A stretch of DNA of 36,554 nt from Acholeplasma sp. GTDB taxonomy: Bacteria > Bacillota_I > Bacilli_A > ML615J-28 > CAG-698. Positions 23,222 through 32,063 of the stretch are shown here, one piece after another. The number at the start of each line of letters is the position of its first letter. Position 1 is the stretch's first letter. Both the position numbers and the translations under genes were made by a program. A model generated the notes under the pieces. The model was not told the origin of the DNA, did not search any database, and worked only from the letters and a program-made list of their open reading frames with translations. The stretch lies in assembly GCA_012838635.1 (NCBI GenBank), contig DUOW01000014.1:1-36554 (forward strand), given 5' to 3'.

Positions 23222-24529
23222 ATGGAAAAGATTTATCGTTTATATAAAAATGTCGGTGATGGCAAATCTAAGAATATCGTTGATGCAATTATGCATAATG
23301 ATTGTTACTATGTAATTAATTATTATGAAAAAGGCAACGATATTTTGTTTAGGGATCAAAAAGGTAATTCATATCTTCATATTGCCTCAAGAAATGATTA
23401 TTTTGAAGTAATTGACTTACTTCTTAAACTTGGTTGTGATGTTAATGCCAAGAACAACCAAAATGAAACACCGCTTCACTTAGCAACACAGTTCAATAAT
23501 GAAGAAGCAATTCAAAAACTACTTTTAGAAAAAGCTAATCCAAACTCTTTAGATAAAAGAGGAGTATCGCCATTACATATTGCTGCATCAAAAGGAAATG
23601 TAAATATACTTACACTACTTTTAGATGCTGGGGCAAAATTAAATATTTCTGATTTTAAAGGAGCTAAACCAATTCACTATGCCGTGCAGTCTGGTAAAAC
23701 AGATATGATTAGACATTTACTTTCAAGTGGAGCTAGTTTGGTTGATTCTGATGAGCGTAAAAATACGGTTTTACACTATGCTTGTGAACAAAATAGTTTA
23801 CATTTAGTTAATTATATTTTGCGTCATATGACTGTAAACAATTTTAAAAACATTTATAAAGAAACAGCAATGCACTTTGCAGCTAGGTATGGTAATATTG
23901 AAATCTTAAGAAGTCTTTTAAATCATGGCTATGATTTAGAAGGTAAAAATTATTTAAATCAAACGCCACTTGATATTGCTAATATTACTAATCCAGAAAA
24001 CTATTCTTTTTTAAGAAGGATTGTTAGTGGTAGTGAATACAAAGAAAAGTATTTAGAGCCAGCAATTCATCGTGCCGCAAAAGAAAATAACTATGAATAC
24101 TTACTTCAAAAGGTTAATAGTGAGAATGTCAATGAGTTTGATCATTTTGGGAAAAGACCAATTTACTATGCGATTATTAATGGCAATTTAAAGATTGTGA
24201 AGTTTTTGTATAGTAAAGGGGCTAATATTGATATTGTAGATGATGCTAATCAATCAGCTTTATTAATTGCTGTTTATGTAGAGGCATTAAATATTATTAA
24301 GTTTTTAATTGAAAAAGGTTCAGATGTTAATGAGATCTATTATGGTAGAAGTTATTTATATAGGGCAATTTTAAAAAACAACTATGAATTAGTTAAGGTT
24401 TTAGTTGAAGCAGGTGCTAATGTTAACTTCCTTGATAATAAACATCGTGCTATTTTCTCATATGCAATTGACTATGCAAGTGATAGTATTATTGCTTTGC
24501 TAATATCTAAGAGTGCAACATTAGTATGA
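23222..24529 (+). CDS. Ankyrin-repeat protein
   Basis: A 435-residue protein made almost wholly of ankyrin repeats, about 11-13 units of 32-34 residues. Typical units are NETPLHLATQFNNEEAIQKL and GVSPLHIAASKGNVNIL, with NAK/NSL/NFL-type turns between them. The unit around residues 245-290 is irregular. There is no signal peptide, membrane helix or catalytic domain, so it is predicted to be a cytosolic protein-binding scaffold. It lies between an HU-like gene and rdgB, and its last codon overlaps the rdgB start (ATGA), so it is a stable operon member rather than an isolated effector. The partner is unknown. The absence of a classical secretion signal argues against, but does not exclude, a host-directed role. 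Confidence 0.92.
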   Translation: MEKIYRLYKNVGDGKSKNIVDAIMHNDCYYVINYYEKGNDILFRDQKGNSYLHIASRNDYFEVIDLLLKLGCDVNAKNNQNETPLHLATQFNNEEAIQKLLLEKANPNSLDKRGVSPLHIAASKGNVNILTLLLDAGAKLNISDFKGAKPIHYAVQSGKTDMIRHLLSSGASLVDSDERKNTVLHYACEQNSLHLVNYILRHMTVNNFKNIYKETAMHFAARYGNIEILRSLLNHGYDLEGKNYLNQTPLDIANITNPENYSFLRRIVSGSEYKEKYLEPAIHRAAKENNYEYLLQKVNSENVNEFDHFGKRPIYYAIINGNLKIVKFLYSKGANIDIVDDANQSALLIAVYVEALNIIKFLIEKGSDVNEIYYGRSYLYRAILKNNYELVKVLVEAGANVNFLDNKHRAIFSYAIDYASDSIIALLISKSATLV

Positions 24530-25083
24530 AACTATTATTTGCAACACACAATCTAAACAAAGTAAATGAAGCTAGAAAGATTTTAAAAGGTATTGATTTA
24601 ATTAGCTTAAGTGATTTAAATGATATGGCGGATGTAGAAGAAGTAGGTAAGAGTTTTAAAGAAAATGCCTATTTAAAAGCTAAATATTACTATGATAAAT
24701 ATAAAATCCCTACATTCTCCGATGATTCTGGTTTATGTTGTTTAGGTTTAGATTTATTTCCTGGAATTAATTCTAAAAGAATTAAAAACAATGATGAAGA
24801 AAACATCAAAGAAATTTGGAGGCTGCTTGCTAGTAAAGACAAAGCAGCTTATTTTGAAGCTTGTGTTTGTTTGATTATTGATGATGAAACTTACTTTTTC
24901 AAAGGAATTTTAGAAGGTGAAATTATTTTAGAAAAAAGGGGAGCTGGTGGATTTGGCTATGACCCTATTTTCTATTTAGAAGAATATGGAAAGACTTTAG
25001 CTGAACTTGGCGAAGAAAAAAACAAAATCAGCCACAGAAGCAAAGCTTTATCTTTAATGGCTAGTTTTTTGGAGGATTATTGA
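24526..25083 (+). CDS. rdgB: Non-canonical purine NTP pyrophosphatase (RdgB/HAM1)
   Basis: A 185-residue enzyme that hydrolyses ITP, XTP and dITP to monophosphates and keeps damaged purines out of nucleic acid. The N-terminal FATHNLNKVNEARKIL is the family signature. DDSGL contains the metal-binding Asp pair, and GFGYDPIFY and KNKISHRSKAL complete the active site. It is slightly shorter than the usual 195-200 residues, in the segment after DDSGL, which reads CCLGLDLFPGINSKR. Overlaps with both neighbours (ATGA and TGATG) indicate translational coupling. Confidence 0.94.
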   Translation: MKLLFATHNLNKVNEARKILKGIDLISLSDLNDMADVEEVGKSFKENAYLKAKYYYDKYKIPTFSDDSGLCCLGLDLFPGINSKRIKNNDEENIKEIWRLLASKDKAAYFEACVCLIIDDETYFFKGILEGEIILEKRGAGGFGYDPIFYLEEYGKTLAELGEEKNKISHRSKALSLMASFLEDY

Positions 25084-25955
25084 TGACTGATAAAATATTA
25101 AACGAAGCTAAGAAGATTTTTGTAACAGATAACATTAAAATTGAAGAAAGATTATTAGGTGGAATGAGTAATATGACTTATGTTATCTCCGTTCACGATA
25201 AGCTTTATACATTTCGTTTACCTGGTCCAAATGCTTATCATTTTGTAGATAGGCATTTAGAACAAAAAAATCTTAAAATCTTTGAATCTTTAAATATCAC
25301 TAACGAAACTGTTTATTTTAACTGTGAAGATGGGATTAAGGTGAGTAAATATTTAGACGGTAAAAGTTTAAATTTAGTTGAAAAGTCAGAATATCCTTTA
25401 GAAGATGTAGCAATGCTTTTAAAGAAGATTCATACATCTAAATTAAAAGCTGTTAATGATTATAATCCTTTTGGAAGATTAGAACAATATGAGCAGTTAG
25501 TGTTAGATTTAGGTCATAAATTAAAACCAGAATACTTAAAAATTAAAAAGGAGTTTTTAAAATATAAACCTTTCCTCGATAAACAAAAAAAGACAATAGC
25601 TCATGGTGATGCTCAACCATCAAACTTTATTATTACATCTAGAGGTTTAAAAGTTGTAGATTTTGAGTTTTCAGGTAATATTGATCCAATTTATGATATA
25701 GCTTGTTTTGGAAACAATGATCTTGAAGATGGGTTAGAATTATTAAAAGTTTATTATGGTGATGAGCTTAATGACGATAAATATTTTCGTTTTTATGCTT
25801 GGCGATGTTTTCAAGCATTACAATGGTATAATGTAGCATATTTTAAAGATGTTGTTGGGATGAGTGAAGAGCTAAAACTTGATTTTAAGAAGATTGGTAA
25901 CAATTACCTAAAACTAGCAAATGAGCTATGTAAAAGGCTAGAAAATATAAAATAA
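25083..25955 (+). CDS. LicA-like choline/ethanolamine-type kinase
   Basis: A 290-residue kinase of the aminoglycoside phosphotransferase/choline kinase fold. An N-terminal nucleotide-binding lobe includes LLGGMSNMTYVI and TFRLPGP. The catalytic loop is HGDAQPSNF and the metal motif is VVDFEFSGNIDPIYDIA. The set GGMSNxTY and DFEFxGxxxPxYDxA resembles LicA and bacterial choline kinases more than drug-resistance enzymes. ATG 25083 is chosen over TTG 25080, and it overlaps the rdgB stop (TGATG). The exact substrate is inferred. None of the other lic-locus genes (transporter, cytidylyltransferase, transferase) is in the window. Confidence 0.82.
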   Translation: MTDKILNEAKKIFVTDNIKIEERLLGGMSNMTYVISVHDKLYTFRLPGPNAYHFVDRHLEQKNLKIFESLNITNETVYFNCEDGIKVSKYLDGKSLNLVEKSEYPLEDVAMLLKKIHTSKLKAVNDYNPFGRLEQYEQLVLDLGHKLKPEYLKIKKEFLKYKPFLDKQKKTIAHGDAQPSNFIITSRGLKVVDFEFSGNIDPIYDIACFGNNDLEDGLELLKVYYGDELNDDKYFRFYAWRCFQALQWYNVAYFKDVVGMSEELKLDFKKIGNNYLKLANELCKRLENIK

Positions 25956-25957
25956 AC

Positions 25958-25986
25958 TTGAAATAATTTCCTAAATGTAGTATAAT
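25958..25986 (+). promoter_or_regulatory. Promoter of rpsU
   Basis: TTGAAA (25958-25963) and TATAAT (25981-25986) are 17 bases apart. It begins two bases after the kinase stop, with no terminator visible in between. Confidence 0.85.
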
Positions 25987-26016
25987 ATTACTGCTAGTGC
26001 GAAGGGAGGGTTGGAA

Positions 26017-26199
26017 ATGGCAAAAACAATTAGAAGAGATGGTGAATCTACAGAAGATTTAATTAAACGTTTTAAACGTGATGTTTCACGTAGTGGAACC
26101 CTTGCTGAAGCACGTAAAAGAAGGCATTTTATGAAGCCTAGTGAAATTAAGAAAATGAAGCAACGTTCTTCACGCAAAGCACGTCGAGGCGGTAGATAA
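26017..26199 (+). CDS. rpsU: Small-subunit ribosomal protein bS21
   Basis: A 60-residue basic protein starting at ATG 26017 behind GGGAGGG. The TTG at 26011 lies too close to that ribosome site to be the start. It has SGTLAEARKRRHFMKPSE and an Arg/Lys-rich tail, characteristic of bS21 of the 30S subunit, which aids initiation. In Bacillus it lies upstream of yqeY and phoH. Here a phosphoesterase gene separates it from phoH. It has its own promoter and terminator. Confidence 0.95.
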   Translation: MAKTIRRDGESTEDLIKRFKRDVSRSGTLAEARKRRHFMKPSEIKKMKQRSSRKARRGGR

Positions 26200-26207
26200 G
26201 AAGGTAT

Positions 26208-26237
26208 AAAAAGAGAAACTAATGTTTCTCTTTTTTT
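26208..26237 (+). terminator. Terminator after rpsU
   Basis: AAAAAGAGAAAC (26208-26219) pairs perfectly with GTTTCTCTTTTT (26224-26235) around a 4-base loop, followed by more T. Confidence 0.93.
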
Positions 26238-26266
26238 GTTTTGGTGTAGTAAATGAAAAATAAATA

Positions 26267-26275
26267 TGGTATAAT
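26267..26275 (+). promoter_or_regulatory. Extended -10 promoter of the phosphoesterase gene
   Basis: TGGTATAAT is a TG-n-TATAAT extended -10 box with no clear -35 box. AAGGAG follows about 10 bases before the ATG at 26309. Confidence 0.7.
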
Positions 26276-26308
26276 TAATATATAAAAAAACAAGAAGGAG
26301 AATAAAAA

Positions 26309-29299
26309 ATGAAGAGAAAGATTTTAATTGTATTTACTTTTTTACTTTGTTTTATGTTTTTTGGTTTTTTAGGAAATGAAAGGTATGTAGAAGGAGCAAC
26401 AGATATGAAACTAATTAATACTACACCAGGTGAAGATGCATCATCTTCAGTAAATGTTGTTTGGCATTCAAAAACAATATCTTCATATTTGGAACTAGCA
26501 AATGCTACTGATACCAGTTTTTCTAATCCAGTTTATAAAACCCCCCTAAAAACAGAACAAAGATCATTTTATGATGACAGATCAAAGATAACTTATACTT
26601 TTTATAAGAATGATCTTACTATTTATGATTTAAACCCTAGTACGAGCTATATTTATAGGATTAAAGAGAATAATCTTTATAGTCCTGTTAAATCGTTTAA
26701 AACAGCCCCTAGGGAAGGATCTAATATTTTAAAAACAGAAGGTTTTAACTTTGTGTTTTTATCAGACTATCATACTTGGACTAATGGACCAACAAGATTA
26801 CAAACAGCAGTTGATGTTTATAATAAAGCTAAAGAGAAAGTAAATGGTAATCTTAATTTAACTATTCATGGTGGAGATATGTTAGCTTATGGTAGTAGTT
26901 ATGATTGTTGGGAAAACATTTCTCAAAGTGCTTTTGGTATGGAAACTATGATGGCAATGACACCAGGAAACCATGACTTTTATGATAGTTCTGCTAGTAC
27001 TAAAGGACAACAATACTTTAATACATTTTTGTATAATCCTCAAAATGGAGCTGATGGTGTTAAAAACTTAAACTACTATTTTAAGTATGGGAATGTACTA
27101 TTTATCTCTATTGATAATGAATCAACATCTTCATCAACTGGTAACCTTGTTTCTAAAGAAGTAGCACTTGCTAATCAACAAGCTTGGTTTAGAGAAGTTG
27201 TAGAAAACAATCCTTCACAATATATTATTGTGTATAACCATAGACCATTTTATACTGGTGGAACTAGTAACTCAGGACATGCAACTAAAAACAGGAATAA
27301 CTGGCTTGCGTTATATGATGAGTATGGAGTTGACTTGTCTTTGTCTGGTCATGACCACGCTTATGCAAGGACGGTTAAGGCTAAAAATAGTGTAGCAACT
27401 GGTACTAATGAAGGTACTGTTTATATAACAGGTTTACAATATGGAGATCGTTATAAAACAGTAGAAGGTAATCCACAATTTGATATTGTAACTAAAGTAA
27501 TTGATGGAAATGTTAGTGCGATGATGTTATTTAACGTCAACGAAGAAAGAATTAATTTAAGATATGTTGATAAGAGTGGTAACATTATTGATGAGGCTGA
27601 TATTTTAGCCCAAAGAGATCCAATTGATTATAATGTTTTAGATAAAGATGCAATTTTTGATAATATTGAGTATGTTTATGATAATGAGACTAAAACTATT
27701 ACAATTAAACCAAATGCTTTAGATTTTCAATATTTAGAGAAAATCTCACTTGTAGCATCAAGACCACCATATTTAGTATATAATGGAATATTTGATACAA
27801 TTAATAAAACATTAACTATTCCTGATATAGAACAAGATAAAATATATATGCCTAATGTTACTTTACATTTTAACGATGGATCAGCTGTAACTAAAAGGGT
27901 AACAATTAATACTAGTTTGCCATATGGGGAGATTAGTTTTAATAGTGTTGATAATTTTAGTATTAGTTATGATTGTAACTTAATTAACAATCAAATTACG
28001 AAATATGAACTTTATGTAAATGGTGAGTTAAAAGAAGAAAGAGATGCAACTCAAGGTGAAAAGTTAGAGAAGTTTTTCTTAAGCTTAAACTATGGGGAAA
28101 ATCAAATTGAATTAAAAGCATTTGATGCCAATGGCAATGAGAGATTTACTGATCTAATAACTCATGATATGACTTTAGATATAAGTGCAATTGAAATTAA
28201 AGCAGAAGTTATTGAAGGACAAAAAACAGTTACTATTTTAAATATGACTGAAGCTGATTTAAAGAGCTTAAGTGTATATTATGATAATCAATTAGTTGTA
28301 ACTGGTAGTAAGCTTACTTTAGTTATTCCAGATTCTTCAATAGAACAACCTAATGCAATTAAATATGAAATCGAATTTCCAAATGGGAAAAAGAAAATAC
28401 AAGTAGTTTTTATTGATTATGGTTCTGATTATGGTATATTTTATGTTTTTCCTACGGCTAATCGCATTAGCGCAGAATATAACCTAGCAAGTGATAATGA
28501 ATATACAATTATACATTACATTGATGGTGAACTAATTAAAGAAGAAAAGTTAAGCGGTAAGGGATCATATGAGTTTAACAACCTACCAGAAACATATCAA
28601 TACAAGATTGAAGTTTATGAAAATGGTTATTTAATTGACACTTTAGAGTTTGATGGTGGCAATTTTGCATCAATAAAAACTAAAGAAGATCAAAATATTC
28701 CTCAAACAATTAAGATTTTAGAAGGCCATAATCGCAAGTTAGCACTAAAGCTATTTTATAAAGATAACCTTATTTCTCATCTTTATCCATATCATAAATT
28801 TAGAGCCTCAGTTCTTGATGCTACAATTGCAACTGTTAATGTAGCTATCAATATTTCATCAGATGGATCAATGATTTTTCTTTTTGAGCCTTTAAGAACG
28901 GGGACAACTAAACTAGTTGTAGAGTATTATGGAGAAGTAATTGAAGTTGATCTTAGGGTAGATAGTTATACTTTAGAATATAAAGATAAAGTTAAAGTTG
29001 GTGAAGAAGCTGAAGTTAAAACTAGTATTCAAGATGCGGTATTAAAAGTAGATGATAGTGATGTTTATGAAGCTAATGGCTTAAAATATAAAGGTATAGC
29101 CAAAGGTGAAACATCATTAAAAGTTTATAGTGCAGAATATGGTGCTACAATTGAACTTGATGTTGAGTTTACCGCTAAAGGTTGTAATAGTGGAACAATT
29201 GTTTTACCAATGATTGTTTTAGCTTTAGGTGTTGGTTTTATAAGAGGAAATAATCACTTAAGAGAAGATCTTGAAGAAGAAGATAAAAAGAAAAAATAG
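26309..29299 (+). CDS. Secreted, membrane-anchored metallophosphoesterase (purple-acid-phosphatase-like)
   Basis: A 996-residue exported protein. A signal peptide (MKRK plus a Phe-rich core, about 1-32) is followed by a fibronectin-type N-terminal domain as in purple acid phosphatases. A calcineurin-like metallophosphatase (about 145-400) has all its metal motifs: LSDYHTW, HGGDMLAYG, TPGNHDFYD, YNHRPFY and SGHDHAYAR. Several beta-sandwich or Ig-like domains follow (about 430-950). The C-terminus reads KGCNSG, then a hydrophobic helix, then a charged LREDLEEEDKKKK tail, which looks like a sorting and anchoring signal. It likely releases phosphate from organic esters outside the cell. It is monocistronic, between rpsU and phoH, where Bacillus has other genes. 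Confidence 0.9.
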   Translation: MKRKILIVFTFLLCFMFFGFLGNERYVEGATDMKLINTTPGEDASSSVNVVWHSKTISSYLELANATDTSFSNPVYKTPLKTEQRSFYDDRSKITYTFYKNDLTIYDLNPSTSYIYRIKENNLYSPVKSFKTAPREGSNILKTEGFNFVFLSDYHTWTNGPTRLQTAVDVYNKAKEKVNGNLNLTIHGGDMLAYGSSYDCWENISQSAFGMETMMAMTPGNHDFYDSSASTKGQQYFNTFLYNPQNGADGVKNLNYYFKYGNVLFISIDNESTSSSTGNLVSKEVALANQQAWFREVVENNPSQYIIVYNHRPFYTGGTSNSGHATKNRNNWLALYDEYGVDLSLSGHDHAYARTVKAKNSVATGTNEGTVYITGLQYGDRYKTVEGNPQFDIVTKVIDGNVSAMMLFNVNEERINLRYVDKSGNIIDEADILAQRDPIDYNVLDKDAIFDNIEYVYDNETKTITIKPNALDFQYLEKISLVASRPPYLVYNGIFDTINKTLTIPDIEQDKIYMPNVTLHFNDGSAVTKRVTINTSLPYGEISFNSVDNFSISYDCNLINNQITKYELYVNGELKEERDATQGEKLEKFFLSLNYGENQIELKAFDANGNERFTDLITHDMTLDISAIEIKAEVIEGQKTVTILNMTEADLKSLSVYYDNQLVVTGSKLTLVIPDSSIEQPNAIKYEIEFPNGKKKIQVVFIDYGSDYGIFYVFPTANRISAEYNLASDNEYTIIHYIDGELIKEEKLSGKGSYEFNNLPETYQYKIEVYENGYLIDTLEFDGGNFASIKTKEDQNIPQTIKILEGHNRKLALKLFYKDNLISHLYPYHKFRASVLDATIATVNVAINISSDGSMIFLFEPLRTGTTKLVVEYYGEVIEVDLRVDSYTLEYKDKVKVGEEAEVKTSIQDAVLKVDDSDVYEANGLKYKGIAKGETSLKVYSAEYGATIELDVEFTAKGCNSGTIVLPMIVLALGVGFIRGNNHLREDLEEEDKKKK

Positions 29300-29320
29300 A
29301 CTATTTTAGAAATAGATAAA

Positions 29321-29352
29321 AACACATTAAGGTAAACTTAATGTGTTTTTTT
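29321..29352 (+). terminator. Terminator after the phosphoesterase gene
   Basis: AACACATTAAG (29321-29331) pairs perfectly with CTTAATGTGTT (29337-29347) around GTAAA, followed by a T-run. Confidence 0.93.
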
Positions 29353-29385
29353 ATTTGAAAAGATATAGAAAATGCTTAATAAATG

Positions 29386-29394
29386 TGATATACT
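29386..29394 (+). promoter_or_regulatory. Extended -10 promoter of the phoH-rnf gene run
   Basis: TGATATACT is an extended -10 element with a weak TAGAAA at the -35 position (29366-29371). No further terminator or clear promoter is seen from here to the end of the window, so this may drive all genes from phoH to rnfG. Confidence 0.65.
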
Positions 29395-29410
29395 ATGTAA
29401 AGGTGGTTAA

Positions 29411-30373
29411 ATGGCAAAAACTATTATTTATGAATTACAAAACATTCTTAATGAAGCTAAATTGTTAGGAGATCAAAATAGGATTATTAACTTTATTGAA
29501 GAAGAATATCAAATTCCTGTTCGTTTAAGATATGGAGAAGTTTCTATTCCTGAAACCGAACTTGCCTATAAAGATGAACTTGTTAACTTATTTCAAACTT
29601 TAGAATATATTCTAAATCAAGTGAAGTTAAATGAGTCTGATATTCTAACGATTATTAAAAACTTAAGTTTAGAAAATACAGAAGAAATAATTGATTTATA
29701 TACCAAAAAGAAAATTCTCTTTACAACAATCAATGGTAAAACTGTTTATCCTAAAACTTTAAATCAAGTTGCTTATATTAAAGCAATGGAAAACAATGAT
29801 ATTGTTTTTGGAATTGGGCCTGCTGGTACTGGTAAAACTTATTTAGCTGTCTTATATGCAATGCAAGCTTTAAAGATGGGAAGAATCAGTAAAGTTGTTT
29901 TAGTAAGACCGGTTGTAGAAGCAGGAGAAAAGTTAGGCTTTTTACCTGGTGATTTAAAAGAGAAGATTGATCCATATTTAATTCCTTTGTATGATGGAAT
30001 TACAGATGCTATTGGTAGTGAGAATCAAGAAAAGTATGTCAATAAAAAGATAATTGAGATTGCTCCACTGGCTTATATGAGAGGGCGAACTTTAGAAAAT
30101 GCCATTATCATTTTAGATGAAGCACAAAACGCGACAAAAATGCAAATGAAGATGTTTTTAACTCGTTTAGGATTTAATTCAAAAATGATTGTTACTGGGG
30201 ATGTTACCCAAATTGACTTACCTAGAAAATCTGATTCAGGTTTAATTGATGCATATTACAGATTACAAAAGATTAAGGGTGTTAAGTTTATTGAATTTGA
30301 AAGTAAAGATGTTATGAGACATCCAATACTTTTTGAAATCATTAAGCGTTATGAGGAAGATAATGAAAATTAA
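29411..30373 (+). CDS. phoH: PhoH-family ATPase
   Basis: A 320-residue protein. A short N-terminal domain precedes a P-loop ATPase with Walker A GPAGTGKT at 136-143 and Walker B ILDEAQN. VRPVVEAGEKLGFLPGD and TGDVTQIDLP are PhoH hallmarks. The family is predicted to be an RNA-remodelling ATPase acting with YbeY, whose gene follows and overlaps by 11 bases. Unlike Bacillus, no yqfF (HD-domain) gene lies between them. AGGTGG precedes the ATG. The length is typical. Confidence 0.95.
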   Translation: MAKTIIYELQNILNEAKLLGDQNRIINFIEEEYQIPVRLRYGEVSIPETELAYKDELVNLFQTLEYILNQVKLNESDILTIIKNLSLENTEEIIDLYTKKKILFTTINGKTVYPKTLNQVAYIKAMENNDIVFGIGPAGTGKTYLAVLYAMQALKMGRISKVVLVRPVVEAGEKLGFLPGDLKEKIDPYLIPLYDGITDAIGSENQEKYVNKKIIEIAPLAYMRGRTLENAIIILDEAQNATKMQMKMFLTRLGFNSKMIVTGDVTQIDLPRKSDSGLIDAYYRLQKIKGVKFIEFESKDVMRHPILFEIIKRYEEDNEN

Positions 30374-30761
30374 TTTATTTTTAGAAGCAGATCAAGAATT
30401 TGCATTTGAATCCTTAGTTAAAGAGATTGCAAGGCTTTTTGAAAATGATAGTGAGTTATCCTTAATCATTATTGATGATTCTAAGATGAGAAATCTTAAT
30501 TATCAGTATCGAGCTCTTGATAGGGCAACAGATGTTTTATCTTTTCCTGATACGGAAGATGGTTATTTAGGAGATATTTTTATTTCTTTAGATAAAGTTA
30601 ATGAACAAGCTGTAGAATATAAGCATAGCAAGGAAGAAGAATTTGCAAAGCTATTAATTCATGGGATTTTACATCTCTTAGGTTATGACCATATTGAAGA
30701 TAAAGATTATGAAATAATGGCAAAGAAAGAAGAAGAATATTTAAGTAAACTTTTTAAATAA
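30363..30761 (+). CDS. ybeY: Endoribonuclease YbeY
   Basis: A 132-residue protein starting at MKINLF, with GAGGAAG 5 bases before ATG 30363. The earlier ATG at 30333 would add ten residues from inside phoH. The zinc site HGILHLLGYDH (His100, His104, His110) and the NYQYRALDRATDVLSFP segment identify it. YbeY matures 16S rRNA ends and takes part in ribosome quality control. The dgkA gene that often follows ybeY is missing, and cdd comes next after 11 bases. Confidence 0.95.
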   Translation: MKINLFLEADQEFAFESLVKEIARLFENDSELSLIIIDDSKMRNLNYQYRALDRATDVLSFPDTEDGYLGDIFISLDKVNEQAVEYKHSKEEEFAKLLIHGILHLLGYDHIEDKDYEIMAKKEEEYLSKLFK

Positions 30762-30772
30762 GAGGTAAGTTT

Positions 30773-31180
30773 ATGGAAAAATTATATAATGAAGCCTTAA
30801 AAGCTTTTCATAATGCTTATGCCCCATACTCTAAGTTTCATGTAGGTGCAGCAGTATTATTAAAAAATGGAAAGATTGTAAGTGGTGCTAATGTAGAGAA
30901 TGCATCTTATGGTTTATCTAATTGTGCCGAAAGAACTGCACTTTTTAAGGTGTATGCTTTAGGTTATAGGCAAGATGATATTGTAAAGATGTTAGTTTTA
31001 GCTGACACAAGCGATCCTGTTTCTCCTTGTGGAGCATGTAGACAGGTAATGAGTGAGCTTTTAAATCCTGATACACCAATTATCCTTACAAATCTAAAGA
31101 AAGATGTAAAGGTATATACAATTAAAGAATTGTTACCTTATAGTTTTAAAGAAAGCGATATGGATGATGCCAAAAAATAA
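30773..31180 (+). CDS. cdd: Cytidine deaminase
   Basis: A 135-residue enzyme that deaminates cytidine and deoxycytidine in pyrimidine salvage. The zinc-binding set is Cys51-Ala-Glu53 (NCAERTALF), where the Glu is catalytic, and Cys86 and Cys89 in PCGACRQ. YAPYSKFHVGAAV is the substrate-binding start. This is the tetrameric type of normal length. An AGAGG site lies upstream. It overlaps era by 17 bases, as is usual for the cdd-era pair. Confidence 0.96.
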   Translation: MEKLYNEALKAFHNAYAPYSKFHVGAAVLLKNGKIVSGANVENASYGLSNCAERTALFKVYALGYRQDDIVKMLVLADTSDPVSPCGACRQVMSELLNPDTPIILTNLKKDVKVYTIKELLPYSFKESDMDDAKK

Positions 31181-32063
31181 AGCTGGATTTGTAACTATTA
31201 TTGGGAGAAGTAATGTAGGTAAAAGTACTTTCTTAAATTATGTTGTTGGGAGAAAGGTTGCAATTACAACTCATAAACCTCAAACAACAAGAAATGTTTT
31301 AAGGGGGATATATAACTGTGAAGGTGCTCAGGTGATATTTGTAGATACACCAGGAGTACAGTCGGGAAAAACTGTTTTAGATAAGAAGATGAATAAAGCA
31401 GCTTTTGCTTCCCTTTATGATGTTGATTTAATTCTATATATGATTGATTGTAATCAAAGGATTAATGAGCAAGATCGCTTGATTTTAAGAAGTCTTAAAA
31501 ATCATGATATTCCTAAGTTTTTAGTTGTAAATAAAATTGATAATTTGAAAAATGAAGCTCATATGGTTGAAAATGTTTTGAGTTTGATGAGTGAATTAGA
31601 ATTTGATGAAGTCTTTTATATTTCAAGTTTAGATGGAAATAATGTTGAGCGCACGCTTAATAAAATTATTGAGTATTTACCTGAAAGTGAACCTTTCTTT
31701 TCAGAAGAAGTAGAAAACTTACAAACAGAAGCTTTTATGATTTCTGAAATTATTAGAGAAAAGATTTTACTTTTAACTCATGAAGAGATTCCTCATTCGG
31801 TTGGGGTAATTATTGAAAGTATTAAAGAAGATCATGAAGTAGAAGATTTACTTGTAATTGAGGCAAAGATTATTGTAGAGCGAGCAACACAAAAAGGAAT
31901 TGTTATTGGTAAAAATGGTTCGATGCTTAAAGAAATTGGTACTGAAGCAAGAAAAGAAATTGTCAGGACAATCAAAAGAAAAGTATATTTAGAACTTTAT
32001 GTTACTGTTGAACCAAACTGGAAGAGTTATGATTTAGGAGTTAAGAAAGCTGGTTATGAGTAA
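31164..32063 (+). CDS. era: Ribosome-assembly GTPase Era
   Basis: A 299-residue protein with a GTPase domain (G1 GRSNVGKST at 14-22, G3 DTPG, G4 NKID) and a C-terminal KH domain with GKNGSMLKEIGTEAR. Era binds the 3' end of 16S rRNA in 30S maturation. The G1 loop has Ser where most Era proteins have Pro, a harmless-looking change. ATG 31164 or the adjacent ATG 31167 could be used. The ribosome site (GAAAG) is weak, so translation probably relies on coupling with cdd. It overlaps recO by eight bases. Confidence 0.96.
   Translation: MMPKNKAGFVTIIGRSNVGKSTFLNYVVGRKVAITTHKPQTTRNVLRGIYNCEGAQVIFVDTPGVQSGKTVLDKKMNKAAFASLYDVDLILYMIDCNQRINEQDRLILRSLKNHDIPKFLVVNKIDNLKNEAHMVENVLSLMSELEFDEVFYISSLDGNNVERTLNKIIEYLPESEPFFSEEVENLQTEAFMISEIIREKILLLTHEEIPHSVGVIIESIKEDHEVEDLLVIEAKIIVERATQKGIVIGKNGSMLKEIGTEARKEIVRTIKRKVYLELYVTVEPNWKSYDLGVKKAGYE

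Noticed and set aside
30333-30362. Upstream ATG for ybeY
   Set aside because: It adds ten residues from within phoH and has no ribosome site. ATG 30363 has GAGGAAG 5 bases upstream and a typical YbeY start.
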